A stretch of 64,000 bases of DNA from Nocardia neocaledoniensis (GTDB lineage: Bacteria > Actinomycetota > Actinomycetes > Mycobacteriales > Mycobacteriaceae): assembly GCF_003182135.1 (NCBI RefSeq), contig NZ_QGTL01000015.1:1-64000 (forward strand). The letters run 5' to 3'. The notes below the pieces were generated by a model that saw only the letters and a program-made list of their open reading frames with translations, was not told the origin of the DNA and did not search any database. The translations under genes and the position numbers were made by a program. This document shows, one piece after another, positions 9,149-21,035 of this stretch; the first letter of the stretch is position 1; each line of letters starts with the position of its first letter.

Positions 9149-10348
9149 ATGAGGATGCCGGCGCTGTTGTCGAGAAACACCGAAACGCTGCCCGGTGTCA
9201 CCGGGATCGCCAGGGTCGACCGCGACACCCGGCGACTGCTGCGGCGCGTGAGTCCAGGCGACGTGGTCGTGCTCGACGAGACCGACCTGGACCGGCACAC
9301 CGCCGACCGGCTGGTGGAGGCGGGCGTGGTCGCGGTGATCAACACCTCGCCCTCCATCTCCGGCCGCTACCCCAACCTCGGCCCGGAAGTGCTGGTGGCC
9401 AACGGGATCGTGCTCATGGACACGGTCTCCTCCGATGCCTTCGGCAAGATCAAGGACGGCGCCAAGATCCGGATCGACGAGGGCATCGTCTACGCGGACA
9501 AGCTCACCAAGAAGGAACCCGAGGTCCTCGTCGAGGGCATCGAGTTCGACGAATCGGCCATCGCCGACCGGATGATCGAGGCGCGCAACGGTCTGGCCGA
9601 TCATCTCGACGCGTTCGCGGGCAACACCACCGAATTCGTCCGCACCGAGAGCGGTCTGCTGATCGACGGCATCGGCGTGCCCGACATCGAGCTGGACCTG
9701 CGCAACCGGCATGTCGTGGTGATCGCCGACGGGCCGGGCCATCTCGAGGAGCTACGGCGCCTCAAGCCCTTCATCAAGGAGTACGCGCCGATCCTGATCG
9801 GGGTCGGCCGCGGCGCCGACACGCTGCGCAAGCTCAAGTACACGCCGGACCTGATCGTCGGCGATCCCGACGAGATCAGCACGGAGACACTGCGTTCCGG
9901 CGCCGAGATGATCCTGCCCGCCGACACCGACGGGCACGCCAAGGGCCTGGAACGTATCCAGGATCTCGGTATCGGCGCCACGACGTTCCCGTCCTCGGGC
10001 TCGCCCGCCGACCTGGCGCTCATGCTCGCCGATCATCACGGCGCGTCGCTGATCGTGCTCGCCGGCGCGCCCGCCTCCCTGGAGGACTTCTTCGACCGCG
10101 GCCGGCGTGACAGCAACCCGGCGACGTTCCTGACCAGGCTGAAGGTCGGCGCGAAGCTGGTCGACGCGAAGGCGGTGTCCACGCTGTACCGGCACCGGTC
10201 CTCCGGCGCCGCGCTGGCGCTGGTGGTGCTGGCGGCCCTGGTCGCCATCGTGGTGGTGATCCTGGCCTCGCACAACGGATCCGAGATGCTGGACTGGGCG
10301 ATCGAGTACTGGAACCGCTTCGTGCTGTGGGTGCGTGGTCTGCTGTGA
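9149..10348 (+). CDS. steA: SteA-like cytokinetic ring protein
   Basis: 399 residues from ATG, homologous by position and sequence features to mycobacterial Rv1697 and corynebacterial SteA. The middle (around 190-330) has the thiamine-pyrophosphokinase-like core (VIADGPGHLEELRRLKPF, DLIVGDPDEIS). The C-terminus has one membrane helix (about 351-373, ALALVVLAALVAIVVVIL) before a short amphipathic tail. In Corynebacterium SteA and SteB form a complex at the division septum that promotes daughter-cell separation through RipA-type hydrolases. The gene overlaps steB/mctB by 4 nt. Confidence 0.9.
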   Translation: MRMPALLSRNTETLPGVTGIARVDRDTRRLLRRVSPGDVVVLDETDLDRHTADRLVEAGVVAVINTSPSISGRYPNLGPEVLVANGIVLMDTVSSDAFGKIKDGAKIRIDEGIVYADKLTKKEPEVLVEGIEFDESAIADRMIEARNGLADHLDAFAGNTTEFVRTESGLLIDGIGVPDIELDLRNRHVVVIADGPGHLEELRRLKPFIKEYAPILIGVGRGADTLRKLKYTPDLIVGDPDEISTETLRSGAEMILPADTDGHAKGLERIQDLGIGATTFPSSGSPADLALMLADHHGASLIVLAGAPASLEDFFDRGRRDSNPATFLTRLKVGAKLVDAKAVSTLYRHRSSGAALALVVLAALVAIVVVILASHNGSEMLDWAIEYWNRFVLWVRGLL

Positions 10349-11286
10349 TCTCGCTGCGTCAGCACGCCATCTCGATCGCGGCGATCTTCCTCGCCCTGGC
10401 CGTCGGGGTGGTGCTCGGTTCCCAGACCCTCGCCTCGGACATGCTCTCCGGGCTGCGCTCGGACAAGAGCGATCTGAGCGGCCAGGTCGACGCGCTCACC
10501 GCGCGCAACGAACAGCTCACCGGACAGCTCGACGCCGCCGACCGCTTCCTCGCCGGGTCGGCGGGCCGGATCCTGGGCGGCACGCTGGCCGACCGCAGCG
10601 TCGTCGTGTTCAGCACCCCCGACGCCGACCCCGGCGACATCGACGGGGTGAGCCGGGCGCTCGAGACCGCGGGTGCCGCGGTGACCGGCCGGATCGCGCT
10701 CACCGACTCCTTCGTCGACGCGGGCGAGGGCGACCGGATGCGCTCGGCGCTGACCAACATCGTCCCCGCGGGCGCGCAGCTGCGGACCGGCGCGGTCGAC
10801 CAGGGCTCGATGGCGGGGGACCTGCTGGGGCTCACGCTGCTGCTCGACCCGGCGAGCAATCAGCCGCGCAGCACCGAGCCCGAACTCGCGCTGGTCCTCG
10901 AGACCCTGCGCGGCGGCGGTTTCCTGGCCTACGGCGAGGGCCCGGTGCGGCCCGCGCAGCTGGCGGTCGTGGTCACCGGCAACGGTGTCGCATCCGACAC
11001 CGGCCAGGGCGCGACTATCGCCCGCTTCGCCGGTGCCGTGCGCGCGCGGGCCACCGGTGCCGTGCTGGCCGGTCGGGCGGGCGCCGCCGAGGGCAACGGC
11101 GCGATCGCCCACGTGCGCGCGCAGGCGCCGCTGGCGACCACGGTGACCACGGTCGACAACGTCGACCGTGAGATCGGCCGGGTGACAACCGCTCTCGCCT
11201 TCACCGAGCAGCTCTCCGGCGGCGCGGGCCGGTACGGGACGGGGCCGACGGCGACCTCGCTCACCATGGTGGCCATGCCCCGCTGA
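10345..11286 (+). CDS. steB: SteB / MctB family membrane-anchored protein
   Basis: 313 residues from GTG overlapping the steA stop. A single N-terminal membrane helix (residues ~7-27, AISIAAIFLALAVGVVLGS) is followed by a coiled-coil segment and a periplasmic-type alpha/beta domain. The start ISLRQHAISIAA is almost the same as that of mycobacterial Rv1698. That protein was described as MctB, implicated in copper homeostasis, while the corynebacterial homologue is SteB, partner of SteA in cell separation. The tight coupling with steA here favours the division role. Six more upstream codons are open but lie inside steA. Confidence 0.9.
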   Translation: MISLRQHAISIAAIFLALAVGVVLGSQTLASDMLSGLRSDKSDLSGQVDALTARNEQLTGQLDAADRFLAGSAGRILGGTLADRSVVVFSTPDADPGDIDGVSRALETAGAAVTGRIALTDSFVDAGEGDRMRSALTNIVPAGAQLRTGAVDQGSMAGDLLGLTLLLDPASNQPRSTEPELALVLETLRGGGFLAYGEGPVRPAQLAVVVTGNGVASDTGQGATIARFAGAVRARATGAVLAGRAGAAEGNGAIAHVRAQAPLATTVTTVDNVDREIGRVTTALAFTEQLSGGAGRYGTGPTATSLTMVAMPR

Positions 11287-13086
<1,800 letters not shown>

Positions 13087-13103
13087 GCGGGAGCGATCGA
13101 GAA

Positions 13104-13760
13104 GTGAGCAAGCCCGGTAGTCACGAGTTCGAGACGGTGTCGAGCCGGGTGCTCTACAGCGGCGCGATCCTGGCCCTGCGCCAGGATCAGGTCGCGATGC
13201 CGGACGGCCGGGTCGCCGAGCGTGAGGTCATCGAGCATCACGCCGCCGTCGCGGTGCTCGCCCTCGACGACGACGGCAACGTCGTCCTGATCCGGCAGTA
13301 CCGGCATCCGCTCGGCACCCGGCTGCTCGAGCTGCCCGCCGGGCTGCTCGACATCGACGGCGAGGACCCGCTCACCGCGGCCAAGCGCGAGCTGGCCGAG
13401 GAGACGGGCCTGGCCGCCGCCGAGTGGTCGGTGCTGGTGGATGTGGCGTTGTCGCCGGGGTTCACCGACGAGGCGCTGCGGGTGTATTTCGCCACCGGGC
13501 TCACCGAGACCGACCGGCCGGACCCCGAACACGAGGAAGCCGATCTGGAGCTGGTGCGGATGCCGGTCGCCGAGGCGGTCCGGGCCGCGCTGGCCGGGGA
13601 GATCGTGAACGCGACGGCGGTCGCCGGGGTGCTCGCCTACGCGGCGGCCTCGGCGAACGCGGTGCCGATGCGCCCGGCCGACGCGCCGTGGCCGGGGCAG
13701 CCGACCGCGTTCCTGCGGCGCAAGGCCGAGCAGGCGCGCTCGGCGACGGGTGACGCGTGA
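13104..13760 (+). CDS. NUDIX hydrolase, probable ADP-ribose pyrophosphatase
   Basis: 218 residues from GTG. The Nudix box is complete (GEDPLTAAKRELAEETGL), preceded by the LPAGLLD segment typical of ADP-ribose pyrophosphatases. It cuts ADP-ribose to AMP and ribose 5-phosphate in a Mg-dependent way; the mycobacterial equivalent at this position (Rv1700) is a characterised ADP-ribose pyrophosphatase. The 17-nt gap to pyrG and 35-nt gap to xerD suggest one transcript. Substrate assignment rests on family and locus. Confidence 0.92.
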   Translation: MSKPGSHEFETVSSRVLYSGAILALRQDQVAMPDGRVAEREVIEHHAAVAVLALDDDGNVVLIRQYRHPLGTRLLELPAGLLDIDGEDPLTAAKRELAEETGLAAAEWSVLVDVALSPGFTDEALRVYFATGLTETDRPDPEHEEADLELVRMPVAEAVRAALAGEIVNATAVAGVLAYAAASANAVPMRPADAPWPGQPTAFLRRKAEQARSATGDA

Positions 13761-13795
13761 GCGCGGCACGCGGCGGAGACTAGACGGGCTCGGGC

Positions 13796-14728
13796 GTGCT
13801 CGCGCGCGAGATCGACGCCTACCTCGACCATCTGGCGGTCGAGCGCGGCGCCGCGCGCAACACCCTCGGCGCCTATCGCCGTGATCTCGGCCGCTACCGG
13901 TCCTTTCTGGACGGCCGCGGCATCGACAGCCTGCGCGCGGTCACCCAGGGCGATGTCGCCGAGTTCACCATGGCGCTGCGCTCCGGCGGCGCCGATCACC
14001 CCCCGCTCGCGGCGGGCTCGGTGGCCAGGGCGCTGATCGCGGTCCGCGGCCTGCACAAGTTCGCCGCCGCGGAGGGCCTCACCGACACCGACGTCGCGCA
14101 CGCGGTGAAACCGCCGGCGCCGGGGCGCCGTCTGCCCAAGGCGCTGCCCTACGACCAGGTGTTACGCCTGCTGGAGGCCGCGGGCGGGGAGGGCGACGCG
14201 GCCGACGGCGGTCCGCGCGGCCTGCGCGATCGCGCCCTGCTGGAACTGCTGTACTCCACCGGCGCCCGCATCTCCGAGATGGTCGGCCTCGACGTCGACG
14301 ACATCGACGCCGGGCAGCGCTGCGTCGTGCTGCGCGGCAAGGGCGGCAAGCAGCGGCTGGTCCCCATCGGCCGTCCGGCGCTGGCGGCCGTGGACGCCTA
14401 TCTGGTGCGGGGCAGGCCGAGCCTGGCGGCGAGCGGGAAGGGTTCCGGCGGCGCGCTGTTCCTCAACGCGCGCGGCGGCAGGCTCTCGCGGCAGAGCGCC
14501 TGGCAGGTGCTGCAGACCGCCGCCGAGCGGGCCGGAATCGGGGCCGCCGTCTCGCCGCACACCCTGCGGCATTCCTTCGCGACCCACCTGCTCGACGGCG
14601 GCGCGGACGTGCGCGTCGTGCAGGAACTGCTCGGCCACGCCTCGGTGACGACCACCCAGATCTACACGCTGGTCACGGTGAGCACACTGCGCGAAGTCTG
14701 GGCGACCGCGCACCCGAGGGCCAGGTGA
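13796..14728 (+). CDS. xerD: Site-specific tyrosine recombinase XerD
   Basis: 310 residues from GTG. An N-terminal SAM-like core-binding domain ([22 protein letters not shown]) is followed by the catalytic domain. The tyrosine recombinase residues are all visible: Arg in [10 protein letters not shown], Lys in [11 protein letters not shown], His-x-x-Arg in [11 protein letters not shown], His in [11 protein letters not shown] and the nucleophile Tyr in TQIYT. XerD resolves chromosome dimers at dif together with XerC, at the septum through FtsK. Its neighbours parA and scpAB also serve chromosome handling. Length and order are standard. Confidence 0.96.
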   Translation: MLAREIDAYLDHLAVERGAARNTLGAYRRDLGRYRSFLDGRGIDSLRAVTQGDVAEFTMALRSGGADHPPLAAGSVARALIAVRGLHKFAAAEGLTDTDVAHAVKPPAPGRRLPKALPYDQVLRLLEAAGGEGDAADGGPRGLRDRALLELLYSTGARISEMVGLDVDDIDAGQRCVVLRGKGGKQRLVPIGRPALAAVDAYLVRGRPSLAASGKGSGGALFLNARGGRLSRQSAWQVLQTAAERAGIGAAVSPHTLRHSFATHLLDGGADVRVVQELLGHASVTTTQIYTLVTVSTLREVWATAHPRAR

Positions 14729-14917
14729 ACCGCCACCGGACAGTCATGTCCGGCGGGTATCGTGCGAACACGCCCGGCGTTGCCATGCTGTACCTCACCG
14801 GTCCGAGCGGTAGCGTCTACCCAGAGCTGGACCGTACGAAAGCGAGTCCCGGCCGAATCGGGCTCGCTACCCTCGACAGGGGATACCGGCAGGAAAACGT
14901 ATAAGGAGCAGCGGATC

Positions 14918-15811
14918 GTGACGACAGCGGAAACACCGTGGGACGGTGGACCGGATCAGGTCGCCGAGGCCGTCGAGATGGGCCCGACCGGGCGCCCGCT
15001 GCGACTGGTACCCGAGCCACCGCAGGTGCAGCGTCACGGTGACGCGCTGGTGGTGGCCATGTGCAACCAGAAGGGCGGGGTCGGCAAGACCACCTCGACC
15101 ATCAATCTCGGTGCCGCCCTGGCCGAATACGGCCGCCGCGTGCTGCTCGTCGACCTCGACCCGCAGGGTGCGCTCTCGGCCGGCCTCGGCGTGGCCCACC
15201 ACGATCTCGACCTCACGGTGCACAACCTGCTGATCGGTGGGAAGGCCACCGTCGACGACGTCCTGCAGACCACCAAGGTCGAGGGAATGGACCTGCTGCC
15301 CAGCAACATCGACCTGTCCGCGGCCGAGATCCAGCTGGTCAACGAGGTGGGCCGGGAGCAGTCGCTGGGACGGGCGCTGGCCGGGGTCCGCGACCGCTAC
15401 GACTACATCCTCATCGACTGCCAGCCCTCGCTCGGGCTGCTCACCGTCAACGCGCTGGCCTGCTCCGACGGCGTGATCATCCCGATGGAATGCGAGTACT
15501 TCTCGCTGCGCGGCCTGGCCCTGCTCAACGACACCGTCGAGAAGGTGCGCGACCGCCTCAACCCGCGACTGAGCCTGTACGGCATCGTGGTCACCATGTT
15601 CGACGCGCGGCTGCTGCATTCGCGCCAGGTGATGTCGCGGGTGGTCGAGGTGTTCGGCGACCTCGTCTACGACACCGCCATCTCGCGCACCGTGCGGTTC
15701 CCCGACGCCAGCGTCGCCGGCGAACCCATCACCACGTGGGCGCCGAAATCCGGCGGCGCCGAGTCGTATCGGGCGATGGCACGCGAGGTCATCCACCGGT
15801 CGGGCCGGTGA
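14918..15811 (+). CDS. ParA/Soj family chromosome-partitioning ATPase
   Basis: 297 residues from the GTG at 14918, chosen because ATAAGGAG lies 8 nt upstream and the more upstream frame is not conserved-like. Deviant Walker A KGGVGKTT at residues 52-59, Walker A' (VDLDPQGALSAGLG) and Walker B (YILIDCQPSLGLLT) mark the ParA/MinD class. It matches the Soj/ParA paralogue next to scpA-scpB in mycobacteria (Rv1708), not the oriC-near parA with parB. It overlaps scpA by 4 nt, which suggests a role tied to chromosome folding or segregation. Confidence 0.93.
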   Translation: MTTAETPWDGGPDQVAEAVEMGPTGRPLRLVPEPPQVQRHGDALVVAMCNQKGGVGKTTSTINLGAALAEYGRRVLLVDLDPQGALSAGLGVAHHDLDLTVHNLLIGGKATVDDVLQTTKVEGMDLLPSNIDLSAAEIQLVNEVGREQSLGRALAGVRDRYDYILIDCQPSLGLLTVNALACSDGVIIPMECEYFSLRGLALLNDTVEKVRDRLNPRLSLYGIVVTMFDARLLHSRQVMSRVVEVFGDLVYDTAISRTVRFPDASVAGEPITTWAPKSGGAESYRAMAREVIHRSGR

Positions 15812-16692
15812 TCGACGCTCGACCCGCGGTGCCCGAAGTCTCCGAAGAAGCGGCTCCTCCCGCCGAGAACACCGGTTTCCATCTGCGGCTGAAGAATTTC
15901 GAAGGGCCGTTCGATCTGCTGCTGACGCTGATCAGTTCGCGCAAACTCGACGTCACCGAGGTCGCGCTGCATCAGGTCACCGACGAGTTCATCGCCTACA
16001 CGAAGGCGTTGACCGCCGACCTCGTCGAGAACACCAAGCTGCGCGCCGACAAGATCCTCGATCAGACCACCGAGTTCCTCGTCGTCGCGGCCACCCTGCT
16101 CGATCTCAAGGCGGCCCGGTTGCTGCCCTCGGGCGAGATGACCGACGCCGACGACCTGGAACTGCTCGACGCCCGCGACCTGCTGTTCGCCCGGCTGCTG
16201 CAGTACCGGGCGTTCAAACAGGTCGCGGAGCTGTTCGGGGAACTGGAATCGGCCGCGCTGCGCCGGTACCCGCGGTCGGTGGCGCTCGAGGAACAGTTCG
16301 AGGGCCTGCTGCCCGAGGTGACGCTCGGCGTCGACATCGCCGCGTTCGCCGAGATCGCCGCCGCCGCGTTCCGGCCACGCCCGATCGCCCAGGTCGGCCT
16401 CGGGCATCTGCACATGCACACCATCTCGGTCGCCGAGCAGGCCGAGCTGGTGCTGGCGCGGTTGAAGGAGCGCGGGCCCGGCGGCTGGACCACCTTCGCC
16501 GAGCTGGTCGAGGACTGCACCGCCCCGGTGGAAATCGTGGCCCGCTTCCTCGCGTTGCTCGAGTTGTACCGCGGCAAGACCATCGCGTTCGACCAGCCCG
16601 ATCCGCTCGGCCCGCTGGCCGTGAGCTGGCTCGGCGAGCTGGACCCGGACGCCGAGGCGGCGGCCTTGACCTTCGAGGAGGATTACGGATGA
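15808..16692 (+). CDS. scpA: Segregation and condensation protein A
   Basis: 294 residues from GTG overlapping the parA stop. The N-terminal kleisin signature FHLRLKNFEGPFDLLLTLISSRKLDVTEVAL, which binds the SMC neck, is clear. The C-terminal winged-helix (EIVARFLALLELYRGKTIAFDQ), which contacts the SMC cap, is also present. ScpA bridges the SMC dimer and recruits ScpB. It overlaps scpB by 4 nt. Normal length. Confidence 0.96.
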   Translation: MIDARPAVPEVSEEAAPPAENTGFHLRLKNFEGPFDLLLTLISSRKLDVTEVALHQVTDEFIAYTKALTADLVENTKLRADKILDQTTEFLVVAATLLDLKAARLLPSGEMTDADDLELLDARDLLFARLLQYRAFKQVAELFGELESAALRRYPRSVALEEQFEGLLPEVTLGVDIAAFAEIAAAAFRPRPIAQVGLGHLHMHTISVAEQAELVLARLKERGPGGWTTFAELVEDCTAPVEIVARFLALLELYRGKTIAFDQPDPLGPLAVSWLGELDPDAEAAALTFEEDYG

Positions 16693-17345
16693 CCGAGGCA
16701 GTGGCGGAGTTCACTTCCGAGCCGCTCGACGACGGCGAACTGCGCTCGGCGCTCGAGGCCATGCTGCTCGTCGTCGACGCTCCCGCGCCGGTAGAACAGC
16801 TGGCCGCGGCCGTGGACGACACCGCCGAACGGGTCGAGGCGACGCTGCGGGCGATGTCGGCCGAGCTCACCGCGCGGGGCAGCGGCATCGACCTGCGTTT
16901 CGTCGGGGACGGCTGGCGCTTCTATACTCGACAGGAGTACGCGCCCTATGTCGAGCGTGTACTGCTCGACGGGGCCCGGACGAAGCTCACCCGGGCCGCC
17001 TTGGAAACCTTGGCGGTGATCGCCTACCGCCAGCCGGTGACCCGCACCAGGGTCAGCGCGGTGCGCGGGGTGAACGTCGACGGAGTGATGCGCACACTGC
17101 TCGCCAGGGGCCTGATCGCGGAAGCGGGTCAGGACCCGGAGACCAACGGCACGCTGTACCGCACCACCGAGTTGTTCCTCGAACGGATCGGGCTCGCCTC
17201 CCTCGGCGACCTGCCACCGCTGGCGCCGCTGCTTCCCGGCGTCGACCTGATCGATGAGATCAGCGAGAGCCTGGAGACCGACCCCCGGTTCACCAGGCTG
17301 CAGAAACCCGCCGAGTCCGACATGGACCTCGGCACCGACGATTGA
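16689..17345 (+). CDS. scpB: Segregation and condensation protein B
   Basis: 218 residues from ATG overlapping the scpA stop. It has the two winged-helix layout of ScpB: first LRSALEAMLLVVDAPAPVEQLAAA, second LETLAVIAYRQPVTRTRVSAVRGVNVDGVMRTLLARGLI. The C-terminal tail is acidic. ScpB dimers bind the centre of ScpA in the SMC complex. The order parA-scpA-scpB-rluB-cmk-der is the usual actinobacterial one. Confidence 0.96.
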   Translation: MTEAVAEFTSEPLDDGELRSALEAMLLVVDAPAPVEQLAAAVDDTAERVEATLRAMSAELTARGSGIDLRFVGDGWRFYTRQEYAPYVERVLLDGARTKLTRAALETLAVIAYRQPVTRTRVSAVRGVNVDGVMRTLLARGLIAEAGQDPETNGTLYRTTELFLERIGLASLGDLPPLAPLLPGVDLIDEISESLETDPRFTRLQKPAESDMDLGTDD

Positions 17346-17353
17346 CAGGACAG

Positions 17354-18670
17354 ATGAATAATTCCGCTCGCCGAGATGGCACACCGGATCGAAGAAGACG
17401 CACCGACCAGCCCCGTAGCGGCGCGAACCGGACCGCGGGAACCCGCGGCGGCACCGCGCGCACCGGGCAGGGCGGCGCCCGCGGCGAGGCCCCCGGCCGC
17501 CGCGGAACCGGCGCGGGCGGCTACTCCCGCGACACCGGCGCTCGCCGGGGCACGTCCGCGGGCGGCTACCAGCGCGACACCGAGTACGGCGGCCGCCGTG
17601 GCGGCTCGGCAGGCGGCTACCAGCGTGACGGCGAATCCGGCGGTCGCCGCGGCGCGTCCGCCGGGGGTTTCCAGCGTGACGGCGGTCGCCGTGGCGCAGG
17701 CGGCTACCAGCGCGACGACGCCGAGCGCGGCGGTCGTCCCGGCGCGCAGCCCCGTGGCGCCGCGCCGCGCGCGGGCGGCAACGCCCGTCCCACCACCGCG
17801 CAGGCGCCCGCCGCGCGCAAGAAGGCGGCCAAGCCGCAGCGCAAGGTGGTCGCGCCGACCATCCTGAACAACGCCAAGCCTGCGCGGCACCAGCATGCCG
17901 ACACCGCCGAGGGCCCGAAGAAGCTGCCGTGGGGCGAGGGCGAACGCCTGCAGAAGGTGCTCGCCAAGGCGGGCGTGGCCTCGCGCCGCGCCGCCGAGGA
18001 CATGATCGCGGCCGGTCGCGTCGAGGTCGACGGCAAGATCGTGCGTGAGCAGGGTCTGCGCGTCGACCCGGAGAACGCGGTCGTGCGCGTCGACGGCACC
18101 CGGGTCGTGGTGCGCGACGAGCTGGTGCACCTGGTGCTGAACAAGCCGCGCGGCTGGCAGTCGACCATGTCCGACGATCTGGGCCGCCCCTGCGTCGGCG
18201 ATATCGTCGCCGAGCGGATCGCCGCCGGTCAGCGCCTGTTCCACGTCGGCCGTCTCGACGCCGACACCGAGGGCCTGCTGCTGCTGACCAACGACGGTGA
18301 GATGGCGCATCGCCTGATGCACCCCTCCTTCGAGGTGCCCAAGACCTACCTGGCCACCGTGCAGGGTGAGGTGAACTATCGCCTGATCAGCAAGCGCCTG
18401 CGCGACGGCGTCGAGCTCGAGGACGGTCCGGCCAAGGTCGACCGCTTCGCGCTGCTCGAGGCCCACGAGGGTCGTTCGCTGGTCAAGCTCGTGTTGCACG
18501 AGGGCCGCAAGCACATCGTGCGTAGGCTGCTCGACGAGGTCGGCCACCCGGTGATCCGGCTGGTGCGTACCCATCTGGGTCCGGTGGCGCTGGGCGACCA
18601 GCGGCCGGGCACGCTGCGAGTGCTCGGCCGGGACGAGATCGGCAAACTCTACGAGGCGGTGCAGTTGTGA
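17354..18670 (+). CDS. rluB: rRNA pseudouridine synthase (RluB/RsuA family) with RGG-like N-terminal extension
   Basis: 438 residues from the ATG at 17354; an in-frame TTG at 17342 overlapping scpB is possible. Residues 1-~185 are a low-complexity basic tail with five GGYQRD/GGFQRD-type units and an Ala/Lys stretch. An S4 domain starts near 192 ([22 protein letters not shown]). The catalytic motif [18 protein letters not shown] places the active Asp at D302. It converts a uridine of 23S (or 16S) rRNA to pseudouridine. Typical family members are ~250 residues, so the extension is an addition, similar in style to the repeat protein at 268-2871. It overlaps the longer cmk start. Confidence 0.92.
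   Translation: MNNSARRDGTPDRRRRTDQPRSGANRTAGTRGGTARTGQGGARGEAPGRRGTGAGGYSRDTGARRGTSAGGYQRDTEYGGRRGGSAGGYQRDGESGGRRGASAGGFQRDGGRRGAGGYQRDDAERGGRPGAQPRGAAPRAGGNARPTTAQAPAARKKAAKPQRKVVAPTILNNAKPARHQHADTAEGPKKLPWGEGERLQKVLAKAGVASRRAAEDMIAAGRVEVDGKIVREQGLRVDPENAVVRVDGTRVVVRDELVHLVLNKPRGWQSTMSDDLGRPCVGDIVAERIAAGQRLFHVGRLDADTEGLLLLTNDGEMAHRLMHPSFEVPKTYLATVQGEVNYRLISKRLRDGVELEDGPAKVDRFALLEAHEGRSLVKLVLHEGRKHIVRRLLDEVGHPVIRLVRTHLGPVALGDQRPGTLRVLGRDEIGKLYEAVQL
17514..17740 (+). repeat. Tandem GGYQRD-coding repeats in the pseudouridine synthase gene
   Basis: Five imperfect ~40-60 nt units encode GGYSRD, GGYQRD, GGYQRD, GGFQRD and GGYQRD with Arg/Gly/Ser spacers. The GGYQR core is the same motif found in the repeat gene at the start of the window. 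Confidence 0.75.
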
Positions 18671-18708
18671 ACGGAGTGGATTCCCCGGTGGAGATCAGGA
18701 GCGACCGC

Positions 18709-19413
18709 ATGACCGGCGACGGCACCCTGGTCGTCGCGATGGACGGTCCCTCCGGCACCGGCAAGTCCAGTGTGTCGCGCCGGCTGGCCACCCGTCTCGG
18801 GGCCCGCTACCTCGACACCGGCGCCATGTACCGGGTCGCCACGCTGCGCGTGCTGCGCGCCGGGGTCGACCTGACCGATCCGGTGGCGATCGCCGAGACC
18901 GTCGCGGCGCTGCCGTTGTCGATCGGCACCGACCCGGCCCACGAGGTGATCGAGCTCGACGGCGAGGACGTCTCGGCCGAGATCCGCGGCGACGCCGTCA
19001 CCAAGGCCGTCTCCGCCGTGTCCGCCGTGGCCGAGGTGCGCGAGCAGCTCGTGGCCTCGCAGCGCGAGATCGCCGCCATGGCGGGCCGGATCGTGGTCGA
19101 GGGCCGCGACATCGGCACCGTGGTGCTCACCGGCGCCGACGCCAAGATCTACCTGACCGCCTCCGCGGAGGCGCGCGCCCAGCGGCGCAACGCCCAGAAC
19201 ATCCGCGAGGGACGCGGCGACGACTACGCGGCCGTGCTGGCCGACGTGCAGCGCCGCGACACCCTCGATTCCACCCGCACGGTGTCGCCGCTGCGCCCCG
19301 CAGCCGACGCGGTGCTCGTCGACACCAGCGAACTGACGATGGATCAGACCATCGACGAGCTCTACCGCGTGGTGGCCCAGCAGCTTTCGGCCACGACAGG
19401 AGGGTCGCGATGA
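18709..19413 (+). CDS. cmk: Cytidylate kinase
   Basis: 234 residues from the ATG at 18709, which has AGGAG 9 nt upstream and gives the family's usual N-terminus ([21 protein letters not shown]). A GTG at 18667 overlapping the rluB stop would add 14 residues. The P-loop is at 13-20 and the CMP-binding YLDTGAMYR segment follows. The lid-region Arg residues ([23 protein letters not shown]) are present. It phosphorylates CMP and dCMP. It overlaps der by 4 nt. Confidence 0.94.
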   Translation: MTGDGTLVVAMDGPSGTGKSSVSRRLATRLGARYLDTGAMYRVATLRVLRAGVDLTDPVAIAETVAALPLSIGTDPAHEVIELDGEDVSAEIRGDAVTKAVSAVSAVAEVREQLVASQREIAAMAGRIVVEGRDIGTVVLTGADAKIYLTASAEARAQRRNAQNIREGRGDDYAAVLADVQRRDTLDSTRTVSPLRPAADAVLVDTSELTMDQTIDELYRVVAQQLSATTGGSR

Positions 19414-20828
19414 TCGACGAAGAGGTACTGGTCGGAGACGGCACCTGGAACGACGAAACCGACTGGGAGATCGCCGATCTCGAAGGTGAGCACGAGGACG
19501 GCGAGCATCTCGCGATGCCGACCGTCGCCGTGGTCGGCCGCCCGAACGTGGGCAAGTCGACCCTGGTGAACCGCATCCTCGGGCGCCGCGAGGCCGTCGT
19601 CGAGGACATTCCCGGCGTCACCCGCGACCGCATCTCCTACGAGGCGAGCTGGACCGGGCGCCGATTCCTGGTGCAGGACACCGGCGGCTGGGAGCCCGAC
19701 GCCAAGGGCCTGCAGCAGCACGTCGCCCGGCAGGCCGAGGTGGCGATGGAGACCGCCGACGCGATCCTGCTCGTCGTCGACGCGACCGTCGGCGCCACCG
19801 CCACCGACGAGGCCGCGGTGCGCAAGCTGCGCCGCTCCAAGATCCCGGTGATCCTGGTGGCCAACAAGGTCGACGACCAGAAGGCCGAACTCGAGGCGGC
19901 CAGCCTGTGGTCGCTCGGCCTGGGCGAGCCGCGGATGGTGTCGGCCGCGCACGGCCGGGGCACCGGCGATCTGCTCGATGATGTGCTCGCCGCGCTGCCC
20001 GAGACCCCGCGCGAGGGCACCGGGGTGGCAGGGCCGCGCCGCGTCGCGCTGGTCGGCAAGCCGAATGTCGGCAAGTCGAGCCTGCTCAACAAGCTTTCCG
20101 GTGACGAGCGCTCGGTGGTCCACGATGTCGCGGGCACCACGGTCGACCCGGTCGACTCGCTCGTCGAACTCGGCGGCAAGATCTGGAAGTTCGTCGACAC
20201 CGCCGGGCTGCGGCGCAAGGTGTCCAACGCCTCGGGCACCGAGTTCTACGCCTCGCTGCGCACCAAGTCGGCGCTGGAGGCCTCCGAGGTCGCGATCATG
20301 CTGATCGACGCCTCGGTGCCGATCACCGAGCAGGACCTGCGCGTGATCAGCCTGGTCGCCGACTCCGGTCGCGCGCTGGTGCTGGCGTTCAACAAGTGGG
20401 ACCTGGTCGACGAGGACCGCCGCTACATGCTCGAGCGCGAGATCGACCGCGATCTGGTGCGGGTGCCGTGGGCGCAGCGGGTCAACATCTCCGCCCACAC
20501 CGGCCGCGCCGTGCAGAAGCTGGTGCCGCAGATGGAGACCGCGCTCGAGTCCTGGGACAAGCGCATCTCCACCGGCCGCCTGAACACCTGGCTCAAGGAA
20601 GTCATCGCGGCCACCCCGCCGCCGATGCGCGGCGGCCGCCAGCCCCGCGTCCTGTTCGCCACCCAGGCGGGCACCCGCCCGCCGACCTTCGTGCTGTTCA
20701 CCACCGGTTTCCTCGAGGCGGGCTACCGCCGCTTCCTGGAGCGCCGCCTGCGCGAGGAATTCGGCTTCGACGGCTCGCCCGTGCGCATCTCGGTGCGCGT
20801 GCGCGAGAAGAAGGACCGCAAGAAGTAG
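19410..20828 (+). CDS. der: GTPase Der (EngA), ribosome assembly
   Basis: 472 residues from ATG with a perfect AGGAGG upstream. Two tandem Era-like GTPase domains: first P-loop GRPNVGKS at 43-50, second GKPNVGKS at 216-223, each with its own DxxG (DTGG, DTAG) and NKxD (NKVD, NKWD). A C-terminal KH-like domain follows ([16 protein letters not shown]). The acidic N-terminal extension of ~35 residues ([31 protein letters not shown]) is common in actinobacteria. Der is needed for 50S subunit maturation. It is the last gene of the core run and is followed by a terminator. Confidence 0.97.
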   Translation: MIDEEVLVGDGTWNDETDWEIADLEGEHEDGEHLAMPTVAVVGRPNVGKSTLVNRILGRREAVVEDIPGVTRDRISYEASWTGRRFLVQDTGGWEPDAKGLQQHVARQAEVAMETADAILLVVDATVGATATDEAAVRKLRRSKIPVILVANKVDDQKAELEAASLWSLGLGEPRMVSAAHGRGTGDLLDDVLAALPETPREGTGVAGPRRVALVGKPNVGKSSLLNKLSGDERSVVHDVAGTTVDPVDSLVELGGKIWKFVDTAGLRRKVSNASGTEFYASLRTKSALEASEVAIMLIDASVPITEQDLRVISLVADSGRALVLAFNKWDLVDEDRRYMLEREIDRDLVRVPWAQRVNISAHTGRAVQKLVPQMETALESWDKRISTGRLNTWLKEVIAATPPPMRGGRQPRVLFATQAGTRPPTFVLFTTGFLEAGYRRFLERRLREEFGFDGSPVRISVRVREKKDRKK

Positions 20829-20844
20829 ATCGACGATCCGACGG

Positions 20845-20874
20845 TGAGCCCCGGGCATTCCAGCCCGGGGCTCA
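20845..20874 (+). terminator. Terminator after der
   Basis: A perfect 12-bp stem (TGAGCCCCGGGC with GCCCGGGGCTCA) encloses a 6-nt loop, 16 nt after the der stop. It closes the long core operon. Confidence 0.9.
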
Positions 20875-21035
20875 CTGCGTCGGGTAGCAGGGAATCGCCT
20901 GGGCGGCCGCGTCTGCCGCGCACCCGGCGAGCGAGGGCTGATAATCGCCTGAGAACCACCGGAGCGGGACACCTCGGCGCGCTCCGGCGCGTTGACAAGG
21001 CACGAGGTCCTGTGCGGCCCGGCAAGGAGTGCGTC

